From contig VFKW01000118.1 in the NCBI GenBank assembly GCA_009885355.1, positions 1 through 11,303 on the forward strand: 11,303 bases of DNA. Reading direction: 5' to 3'. The notes beneath the pieces were generated by a model. The model did not search any database, was not told the origin of the DNA, and saw only the letters and a list, made by a program, of their open reading frames with translations. Shown in pieces: positions 1 to 5,285 of this stretch. The position numbers were made by a program, and so were the translations under genes. How positions within the stretch are numbered: the first letter of the stretch is position 1; the number at the start of each line of letters is the position of its first letter. The stretch comes from Candidatus Berkelbacteria bacterium. Lineage in GTDB: Bacteria; Patescibacteriota; UBA1384; VFKW01.

Positions 1-135
1 GACGTTTACATTAAATCGTACCCAAATATTCGGGAGGCAAGATCAGGACTTGGAGAATATTTTGACTTTTACAACAATCATCGTCTTCATTCAAGTCTAA
101 ATTATGCCACTCCCAGTAAGTTATATTTCAATTGA
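1..135 (+). CDS. IS3-family transposase (OrfB), C-terminal fragment
   Basis: The frame is open from the first base and stops at TGA 133-135, giving 44 residues. The text includes EARSGLGEYFDFYNNHR followed by LHSSLNYATPSKLYF, which matches the end of IS3-family DDE transposases (YxxFYNxxRxHSSLxYxTPxxxYF). The enzyme would catalyse cut-and-paste or copy-out transposition of the element it lies in. The catalytic glutamate of the DDE triad normally sits a few residues before this point, so it should lie just left of the window. The N-terminus and OrfA are not visible, so completeness cannot be judged. The C-terminus itself looks intact. The family call is firm; the subgroup is not assigned. Confidence 0.9.
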   Translation, partial: DVYIKSYPNIREARSGLGEYFDFYNNHRLHSSLNYATPSKLYFN

Positions 136-184
136 ATTATTTAATAAATTAATAAAAATTTTACCACTAAGTTTAGTTAAAAAA

Positions 185-206
185 ATTGTCTTGACAATGG
201 GGTCCA
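185..206. repeat. Candidate right terminal inverted repeat of the IS
   Basis: The outward end GGGGTCCA (199-206) is preceded by a perfect short palindrome, ATTGTC-TT-GACAAT, at 185-198. Together they give an outside-in reading of TGGACCCCATTGTC. The partner repeat would be about 1.1-1.3 kb to the left, outside the window, so this is a candidate only. Confidence 0.5.
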
Positions 207-208
207 CT

Positions 209-394
209 TTAGTTTATTACAGTCTTATCCGTGTTATCAATTGCAATTAGGTCTGTAGGACTCATTGGAATTGATAACAATTGATCGGCTTTAAAATTGA
301 ATAGGTTTTTTTTAACGACTATGCCTGTGCCAATCATGAGTACTATTGCTGATATGACTATAATCTTAATTTTTTGCTTACGTGTGTTTACCAT
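209..394 (-). pseudogene. 5' fragment of an exported protein, cut by the IS
   Basis: This ATG-started frame encodes 61 residues. It has a basic N-terminus (MVNTRKQKIK), one hydrophobic segment at about 11-26, and then KKNLFNFKAD, very like the NKGKFIFKAD that follows the leader of the 977-aa protein encoded just upstream. About 25 residues later it stops at TAA 209-211, within 0-5 bp of the inferred IS end. I read it as the secretion leader and first residues of a third member of the same exported family, with the rest displaced by the IS insertion. Its AAAGGA ribosome site overlaps the stop codon of the upstream gene and a promoter-like element lies within that gene, so it may still be expressed. 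A genuine tiny membrane protein is possible but less likely given the shared leader. Confidence 0.6.
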
Positions 395-400
395 ATTCGA

Positions 401-406
401 TCCTTT
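401..406 (-). promoter_or_regulatory. Ribosome binding site of the truncated exported gene
   Basis: AAAGGA lies 6 nt before the ATG at 392-394 and overlaps the TAA stop (405-407) of the upstream 977-aa gene. This suggests translational coupling or reinitiation. Confidence 0.7.
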
Positions 407-3338
407 ATTTATTCATCACTATACTACTAATTGTATCACTTTTGACTATCATCCAAAAACCGCGGAATGGTTTGATAACGGTGCTTTTTGGAGAGGCGGT
501 TTTGTATTTGTCGGGCGTCATGGCAATAAAATAATATTTTTGGTCGCTGGCTTCCCAACTCCAGGCGTAGCCGGAGACTTCTTTTCTGGTTATGGCTTCG
601 GCGTATGATTTGGTTGAACCGTCTTTGTATTTAACTTGTAGATTTGAATATGGCAACTCGGTTTGAAATGGATTTCCGAGCAAATTCCAGCCTTTAGTGA
701 CGGCAATTTCGCTAGAAGTGGTTTGATTTAAGGCATACTTTTTCCCATTGACGCTATTTACATCATCTACCTTTATCCAGTATCCCGTTCCAGGAGTAAG
801 GGTAATATTATTGCTAAGATAGCTATTGGAGGCACCATCATATTTCCTTATTTGATATGTCCCTGGTAGAAGATCTCCACTTGAAATGGCATTACTTAGG
901 TCTGGAAAGCTGATCATATTCCAACCGGCAGAGAAGTTGGAGGAAGAAAGAGTTAATTGTGGAGGAGTAATAACAATAGTGGTAGGGCTAGCTTCTGCGC
1001 GTGGGCCGACGGTGCTCAGATCTATCTGTTGAAAACCAAGCGCTAGAGCAGGGGAATTTGGCTGCAGACGAAAATCCTCATTTGCTTCGCTCATAAATAG
1101 CGGGTTCTGCTGAAGCAAAAGATCTTCAGTACCAAAATTATCTTCTATTTGCAAAAAAGGAAGAGCAACACTTTCGATATAAGCCCAGCTTCCCTTCCAA
1201 TTAATATTTCTCGTAATAATATTTCCTTTGGGTTGTTCCGGGTTGTCGTTTAAAATATTGACCAGGCTTGGATATTTGGTGCTCCATGGAGGAGTCTGAT
1301 AGGGAACCTTTTTGAGATTGACAACCATTACTCCATCTTGAATAGGATCGCCGGGACCCTGATTGATATGCATAGAGCCACTTTCCCGACTCATACCTCT
1401 GGCATCCACATGAACAGCATTGCCAGATTCAACAAAAATGTTATTTTCAATTGTATTATCGCGGCCGCCGCCGATAAAAGCCGATCCACCGCCAAAATCG
1501 GCGCTTTTTACGAGATAAAATATGTTGCCGAATATCGTATTTCCGGATAAAGCATCATCCAGATAAACGCCATTGCATCCGTTTCCATTCAATCCGGTTA
1601 TGTTTTTAAAATAATTATAGCGAATCATTGTTCCCCTGCCGGACCAATCTCTTCCGCCATAAATAGCGCCGGCATCCTTAGCTTCCGTAACAACATTTTC
1701 AATCTTGTTGTATTCGATTATGTGATCATTTCCATTGAACAAAATTGCAATATGCGGGAGATCGTGAATATAATTATGAGATGCAGTATTGCTTACCCCG
1801 TTTAGGGTTATCCCGATACGCGCCATACTAGACCACTGACCAATGGCATTGATCTCATTATCGGATATATAATTATTGCCAGGGGTCAAAGTTTGCCTGT
1901 CGCCGCCGGTCACTATTACGGCACTGTCACCAATATCATGAATACGACTATTAATAACCCCATTTGAGTTTCCGGAAATGCTTATTGCGTCACTACCGAT
2001 ATTATAAACATCACAATTGTTAATAAGGTTGTTGTCCCCCGTGATCCTTAGGCCGTTGCCGCGGACTCCTTCAAAACTCAACCCTTGCAGTTTTATGTTG
2101 GATACTTGCTTCCCATCAAAAAGATAGTTAGGTAATACTGAAACGGTTGTCTTTCCTGCATTTACCGGAGAAGGCGGCCAAAAATATAAAATTCCCGAAG
2201 TCCGGTCTAGATACCATTCATTCGGCTGATCAAGCTCTTCTAATATATTTTGGTAATAATACCACTGACCCGCTTTATATCCATAAGGTTCCTGGCCGAT
2301 GGTGACTATTTCCTTTTTAACAGTATCAATTGAAGAGATTTTTTGATGACTGTCTGCCCAATCATAAAACCAATGCCCATACATCCAAACATCTTCTAGA
2401 TTGCCTGCCCATTGACTAGGTCTATCGTCAATATAAGTAAACCTGTTTGCCAGATACACCTTTCCCCCTGATGGATAATCTCTATCCCCGATCTTGCCTG
2501 TAATGGAAAATGTCGTATCGCTCAAGACTGTAATGGCAGCGTTGTTGTAATTGAGATGCGGGATATTGCCTAGGTCAATAATTGTAACCGTATCTTGATT
2601 TGTTAATCCGTGTTGTTTTTCTGTGGTAATAATTATGGGATTTGTATTGGTGGCTGAAATAATATTTAATGGATAATCTGGCGTCGAGGCAATATTTACC
2701 CATTTTGGGGTCGCGCCAACGTTCGGGTATTGAGACAAAGTCATTCTTTTGTTATTAAAAAATAATTCGATGCTAGCGAGTGAAGCATCATTAAAAGTGG
2801 TTCCGAAACTGCGCATTTGTAATTGTCCAAAATTTGTAACGCCTTGAGCATTTAAATCGACCTGCACAACATTCGATTGAGCATTGTTATCTAAGCGATT
2901 TAATATCGACGGATCCACGACCGAAGTAAAACCGGAGATTTCTTTTGCGCCGCTAATAATTGGCTTTTGATTTTCATAGGCGCGATATATAATCGGAGCC
3001 CCTACAGTACCGCTGTCCTGGGACGAAAGCTCGAAAGTACTAGTTCGAAAATAAGTACCGCCTCTTAAATAGACTGTGGCGCCGTTGAAGTCGGCAGTGG
3101 CTCTGATTTGGCGAATAGCCAGTCGGGCTTTATCGATGGTTAAAAAAGGACTATCTATTGTGCCGGAATTGCTGTCGCTGCCGGCGGGCAAAGCATCGGC
3201 TGGTGCAACATAGAGAGAAATGGCTGAGTTCGTGTCGGCTTTGAAAATAAATTTGCCTTTATTAACACCAAAAAACATGCCTATTGCTAGGATAAAAGTG
3301 AGTGTGGTCGCGATAATTATTTGTTTTTTGGTCGGCAA
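405..3338 (-). CDS. Exported right-handed beta-helix protein, GH141-like, with C-terminal GWN/GYW modules
   Basis: The 977-aa product probably acts on a surface or environmental glycan outside the cell. Residues 1-26 form a basic plus hydrophobic secretion leader. From about 42 it reads YVAPADALPAGSDSNSGT then SPFLTIDKAR, the usual opening of secreted beta-helix enzymes. The core keeps signatures I associate with GH141-like proteins: YGHWFYDWADSH (320-331), EWYLDR and LYFWPP (374-389), GGDRQTLTPG (478-487), LPHIAILFNGNDHIIEYN (527-544), DAGAIYGGRDW (555-565), VYLDD (591-595) and VDARG (644-648). D555, D564 and D594/D595 are candidate acidic catalytic residues. A 70-residue module (about 225-297, with HGLTNQDTVTI) interrupts the core. 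Residues 800-977 hold two GWN...W modules (GWNMISFP, GYWIKV, GWNLLGNPF, FRGFW). The TTG start is preferred because it follows AAGGGGA at 4 nt and an in-frame TAA lies immediately before it. Substrate unknown; a lyase or purely binding role is possible. Confidence 0.85.
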   Translation of the reverse strand: MPTKKQIIIATTLTFILAIGMFFGVNKGKFIFKADTNSAISLYVAPADALPAGSDSNSGTIDSPFLTIDKARLAIRQIRATADFNGATVYLRGGTYFRTSTFELSSQDSGTVGAPIIYRAYENQKPIISGAKEISGFTSVVDPSILNRLDNNAQSNVVQVDLNAQGVTNFGQLQMRSFGTTFNDASLASIELFFNNKRMTLSQYPNVGATPKWVNIASTPDYPLNIISATNTNPIIITTEKQHGLTNQDTVTIIDLGNIPHLNYNNAAITVLSDTTFSITGKIGDRDYPSGGKVYLANRFTYIDDRPSQWAGNLEDVWMYGHWFYDWADSHQKISSIDTVKKEIVTIGQEPYGYKAGQWYYYQNILEELDQPNEWYLDRTSGILYFWPPSPVNAGKTTVSVLPNYLFDGKQVSNIKLQGLSFEGVRGNGLRITGDNNLINNCDVYNIGSDAISISGNSNGVINSRIHDIGDSAVIVTGGDRQTLTPGNNYISDNEINAIGQWSSMARIGITLNGVSNTASHNYIHDLPHIAILFNGNDHIIEYNKIENVVTEAKDAGAIYGGRDWSGRGTMIRYNYFKNITGLNGNGCNGVYLDDALSGNTIFGNIFYLVKSADFGGGSAFIGGGRDNTIENNIFVESGNAVHVDARGMSRESGSMHINQGPGDPIQDGVMVVNLKKVPYQTPPWSTKYPSLVNILNDNPEQPKGNIITRNINWKGSWAYIESVALPFLQIEDNFGTEDLLLQQNPLFMSEANEDFRLQPNSPALALGFQQIDLSTVGPRAEASPTTIVITPPQLTLSSSNFSAGWNMISFPDLSNAISSGDLLPGTYQIRKYDGASNSYLSNNITLTPGTGYWIKVDDVNSVNGKKYALNQTTSSEIAVTKGWNLLGNPFQTELPYSNLQVKYKDGSTKSYAEAITRKEVSGYAWSWEASDQKYYFIAMTPDKYKTASPKSTVIKPFRGFWMIVKSDTISSIVMNK
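420..464. repeat. 45-bp dispersed direct repeat, copy A
   Basis: This stretch matches 3496-3540 at 41 of 45 positions. Here it encodes the last residues of the 977-aa protein (RGFWMIVKSDTISSI) and also contains the extended -10 element. The other copy sits just downstream of the 525-aa gene in the same orientation. Confidence 0.85.
430..438 (-). promoter_or_regulatory. Extended -10 promoter element, copy A
   Basis: TGATACAAT followed by TAGTAGTATA fits an extended -10 (TGnTAnAAT). It lies inside the last codons of the 977-aa gene. The last base of the -10 is 36 nt from the ATG at 394, the same spacing as in front of the 525-aa gene. No convincing -35 is seen, which is normal for extended -10 promoters. 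Activity is inferred from conservation of the element at three places. Confidence 0.5.
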
Positions 3339-3342
3339 TTAT

Positions 3343-3349
3343 TCCCCTT
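3343..3349 (-). promoter_or_regulatory. Ribosome binding site fixing the TTG start of the 977-aa gene
   Basis: AAGGGGA lies 4 nt before TTG 3336-3338. An in-frame TAA directly precedes the TTG, and the next in-frame ATG falls inside the hydrophobic leader. TTG is therefore the only sensible start. Confidence 0.8.
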
Positions 3350-3378
3350 GCTGGTTTTATTTTCGAGACTTTATTTTT

Positions 3379-3522
3379 TTAAGATATAAGACAGTCATTG
3401 CTGCTTCTTGCAACACTTGCATTTGATTGATCCAACGCAATATCCGAGGCTTTTGCCGACACATAAGAGCCGAAAAGTAGGAGTACACCTAATATTATAC
3501 TACTAATTATATCACTTTTCAC
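3379..3522 (-). CDS. Possible 47-aa secreted peptide or signal-peptide relic
   Basis: A GTG-started frame encodes 47 residues and ends at TAA 3379-3381, 40 bp before the TTG of the 977-aa gene. It reads like a Sec signal peptide: a short basic N-terminus (MKSD), a hydrophobic core containing IISSIILGVLLLFG, then SYVSAKA-SD with a classic AxA cleavage site, and about 22 polar residues ending NDCLIS. The ribosome site is weak (GGA 7 nt upstream) and the start overlaps the extended -10 element, so the GTG may not be the true start. The same bases upstream also read as a relic of a GWN/GYW module (FRGFWIIVKSD), so this may be a recombination scar rather than a gene. I do not recognise a homologue. 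Confidence 0.35.
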   Translation of the reverse strand: MKSDIISSIILGVLLLFGSYVSAKASDIALDQSNASVARSSNDCLIS

Positions 3523-3540
3523 AATTATCCAAAAACCGCG
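3496..3540. repeat. 45-bp dispersed direct repeat, copy B
   Basis: This stretch is 41/45 identical to 420-464 and in the same orientation. Copy A lies in the coding 3' end of the 977-aa gene. Here the segment spans the stop of the 525-aa gene and the space before the 977-aa gene. Three of the four differences fall at third positions of the frame used by copy A, suggesting this copy was once coding in that frame. Confidence 0.85.
3506..3514 (-). promoter_or_regulatory. Extended -10 promoter element, copy B
   Basis: TGATATAAT followed by TAGTAGTATAAT is a perfect extended -10 (TGnTATAAT). It is about 168 nt upstream of the TTG start of the 977-aa gene, so the transcript would carry a long leader that includes most of the 47-codon frame. 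It is the strongest promoter candidate for that gene. Confidence 0.5.
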
Positions 3541-5102
3541 AAATTGCTATTTCCCCAAAAGTCAGTGAGTGGCAGATAGCCGGATTTAATGGCATCAAGC
3601 TCGAGACTGCCGGATTGGAGCCAATAAATTCCTTTTGTGTTTTCAACAAAAAATTGATTATCTTTTGGAATACCAGGCTGCCAAGTAGAGATGGTTGAAC
3701 TTTGTTCAAGCATCAGATTGTCGGCGTAAAAGGTGTCGGCGTCCGCTCCTTGATTGTCGACGCCAAGTATTATATAGGCGGTGTTTACGGGAGCAATAGC
3801 CGATAAAGACTCGCACAATGTCCAATCGGAGTTTGAGACGCTGGTTGTTTTACTCCCATAAGAGTTGCCTATTTTGGCATTGCTGGAATTATAAAACTGC
3901 ATGCTGACCGCCACACTGCCAGAAACAGCGGTGCTTTTTATTCTGACTTGGGCGATGTAGGTCTGTTCAGGAGATGCATGAGATTTAGTATTAAAAGTTG
4001 AGATAATCGATCCGCCATGTGGAACGCTCGGCGACATAAAACTGCGTAAGCCGGCATAATGCTGAGCTGTTGTGTCATTATGGTTTTCTACTGAGTCCAA
4101 TCCTGCATGACCAGGAACTTCAATATCGGACTGAGTTTTGGTAAGAAGGTTTTTGTATGATGAGTCGGTTGGGAAATAGCTAATGTTGTTGGCTTCGGTA
4201 GCCATGGTCGTGGTGTTACCGCCGGTATATGCTAAATGTGCGGTATTGCTGTAAAAAATATTATTGGCCACAATTTCGTTGACGCCATTCCAGAGCATTA
4301 GACCAGTTTTGTTTTCTGAAATTGTGTTATTTACAAAACTATTTTGGCCGCCGCCCGATGGGCAAGTGGCGAAAATTCCCGAATTATATTTATGGCCGTA
4401 AATAACATTTTTTTCTATGTGAGAATCTTTTAGCAAGGCTAAATATATGCCATAACCGGTGTTGTGGCGCACAATGTTGTTGGCCAGCAAAAGATCGCTA
4501 CCAGCGGCAGATATGCCGTAGTGAGATTTGAAAAGTGAGCCGTTGTATTCAACGAGATTATTTTCAATAGTTGTGTTACCACCTTCGACTTTAATCCCAC
4601 CCTCAGTATTGCTATGTACCCAGTTGTTTTTGATCATTATATTATCGCCGGTGATTTTGATGCCGTCTTTGGTCGCACCAGAAATTTCGAGGCCATTTAT
4701 TTCTAAATTATTACATTCGCCAGTATTAGTAATATTATAGTCCGGAGAGCCGATGATGCGAGCTTTCCATTTGTTTTCGGCTTTGATGATGGTGGTGGTG
4801 GCTGATTCCGTGCCACAACCGTTTGAAATAACGATCGGGTCATAAATACCGTCTTTTAAAATTATCGTATTGCCTGTGCCAACTTGGTTTGAAAGGGCGT
4901 ATGCTACCGTTTTCCAAGGAGATCCGTTGGTACCGCTATTGCTTGGGCCGTCGACTCCTATAGTGGCGACATAATATTCCGTACCGGCCGCGTTGGCATT
5001 ACCAATATTAACATGAAAGATATTTTTTTGAACGCCAAAAATAATTCCAATTGTTAGAATTAAAATGATCGTCGTAATTAAATATATCCTTTTCTTGGTA
5101 AT
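3525..5102 (-). CDS. Exported beta-helix protein with carbohydrate-binding-like module, ATT start
   Basis: The 525-aa product has a secretion leader (residues 1-38: MTKKRIYLITT, a hydrophobic run to about 24, then NANAA-GT). It continues with YYVATIGVDGPSNSGT and SPWKTVAYAL, the start of a DUF1565-type right-handed beta-helix. Repeated NN and I-N-G coils (about 130-310; e.g. NGLEISGATKDGIKI, IENNLVEYNG, IVANNIFYSN) form the helix. Residues about 345-480 resemble a CBM4/9-like jelly roll ending FYADNLMLEQ and STISTWQPG. The tail SGSLELDAI and LTDFWGN resembles the usual helix end cap, which implies the binding module is nested; the cap then breaks off at NFAVFG. The frame is open from 5123 but has no ATG, GTG or TTG before residue 156. 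ATT 5100-5102 is 5 nt after GAGGGAG and gives an intact leader, so I take it as the start. A start mutation (pseudogene) is the alternative. It probably binds or cleaves polysaccharide outside the cell. Confidence 0.75.
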   Translation of the reverse strand: MTKKRIYLITTIILILTIGIIFGVQKNIFHVNIGNANAAGTEYYVATIGVDGPSNSGTNGSPWKTVAYALSNQVGTGNTIILKDGIYDPIVISNGCGTESATTTIIKAENKWKARIIGSPDYNITNTGECNNLEINGLEISGATKDGIKITGDNIMIKNNWVHSNTEGGIKVEGGNTTIENNLVEYNGSLFKSHYGISAAGSDLLLANNIVRHNTGYGIYLALLKDSHIEKNVIYGHKYNSGIFATCPSGGGQNSFVNNTISENKTGLMLWNGVNEIVANNIFYSNTAHLAYTGGNTTTMATEANNISYFPTDSSYKNLLTKTQSDIEVPGHAGLDSVENHNDTTAQHYAGLRSFMSPSVPHGGSIISTFNTKSHASPEQTYIAQVRIKSTAVSGSVAVSMQFYNSSNAKIGNSYGSKTTSVSNSDWTLCESLSAIAPVNTAYIILGVDNQGADADTFYADNLMLEQSSTISTWQPGIPKDNQFFVENTKGIYWLQSGSLELDAIKSGYLPLTDFWGNSNFAVFG

Positions 5103-5107
5103 TATAT

Positions 5108-5114
5108 CTCCCTC
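5108..5114 (-). promoter_or_regulatory. Strong ribosome binding site supporting an ATT start
   Basis: GAGGGAG is followed by ATATA and then ATT (5100-5102). The 5-nt spacing is ideal for ATT, while the in-frame ATA at 5103-5105 would be only 2 nt away. This site is the main reason for the chosen start of the 525-aa gene. Confidence 0.65.
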
Positions 5115-5137
5115 ACTATTTAATTATTACATTATTA

Positions 5138-5166
5138 ATTGTATCATTCTATTAATTATTAGTAAA
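5138..5166 (-). promoter_or_regulatory. Promoter with extended -10, copy C, for the 525-aa gene
   Basis: TGATACAAT (5138-5146) is followed by TAATAATGTA, matching copies A and B. A -35-like TTTACT lies at 5161-5166 with a 17-nt spacer. The last base of the -10 is 36 nt from the ATT start, the same as the distance to the ATG in copy A. Confidence 0.55.
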
Positions 5167-5224
5167 AATTTTGATTATAGAATACGCTATATAATTCGGG
5201 CTAGATTTTCGGTTCGTGTTCGGG

Positions 5225-5230
5225 TATAAT
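5225..5230 (+). promoter_or_regulatory. Probable -10 element of uvrA
   Basis: TATAAT is a perfect -10, 55 nt before the uvrA ATG. The hexamer 17 nt upstream (TAGATT) is a poor -35. No clear LexA-type SOS box is visible around it, so damage induction cannot be inferred. Confidence 0.45.
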
Positions 5231-5277
5231 ATAATAAGCTAGTAAGATAATAAGCTTGTAAGCTAATAAGCATTAAG
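5231..5277. repeat. 16-bp tandem repeat in the uvrA leader
   Basis: Two copies, ATAATAAGCTAGTAAG (5231-5246) and ATAATAAGCTTGTAAG (5247-5262), differ at one base. A degenerate third copy (CTAATAAGCATTAAG) runs up to the uvrA start. Together they fill the predicted 5' untranslated region. Confidence 0.8.
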
Positions 5278-5285
5278 TGAAAATT

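Larger units (their letters stand above)
1..206 (+). mobile_element. Right end of an IS3-family insertion sequence
   Basis: The transposase C-terminus is followed by about 70 bp of AT-rich noncoding DNA ending in GGGGTCCA at 199-206. Read from outside inward this is TGGACCCC, consistent with IS3-family ends, which usually begin TG and end CA. The element continues left of the window, so its left end and target-site duplication cannot be seen. The exact boundary is uncertain by about 5 bp: it could instead be at 211, in which case the terminal sequence would read TAAAGTGGACCCC. The IS lies at the 3' side of a truncated exported-protein gene on the opposite strand. Confidence 0.75.
3496..3546 (-). 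pseudogene. Relic of a GWN/GYW-module C-terminus, out of frame with the 525-aa gene
   Basis: In the -1 frame relative to the 525-aa gene, the bases read QFRGFWIIVKSDIISSI, against PFRGFWMIVKSDTISSI at the end of the 977-aa protein. The frame is closed upstream by TAG 3547-3549, so only the tail of the module survives. The simplest reading is that recombination joined the 3' end of the 525-aa gene to the tail of a gene like the 977-aa one. Confidence 0.55.

Noticed and set aside
297..608. 103-aa + strand open frame across the end of the 977-aa gene
   Set aside because: It is the reverse complement of coding sequence and of the leader of the truncated gene; no ribosome site or motif.
420..3540. 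The two 45-bp repeats as a CRISPR array or attachment-site pair
   Set aside because: There are only two copies, 3 kb apart, one of them coding, with no spacers, integrase or Cas genes in view; paralogous 3' ends and promoters explain them better.
3512..3709. 65-aa open frame on the - strand overlapping the 3' end of the 525-aa gene
   Set aside because: It is an alternative-frame shadow of a gene with clear beta-helix and binding-module content, and has no recognisable motif of its own.
5277..5285. GTG at 5277 as the uvrA start
   Set aside because: It has no ribosome site upstream, while ATG 5286 has AAGTGA at 5 nt and gives the family-typical N-terminus. It is not fully excluded.
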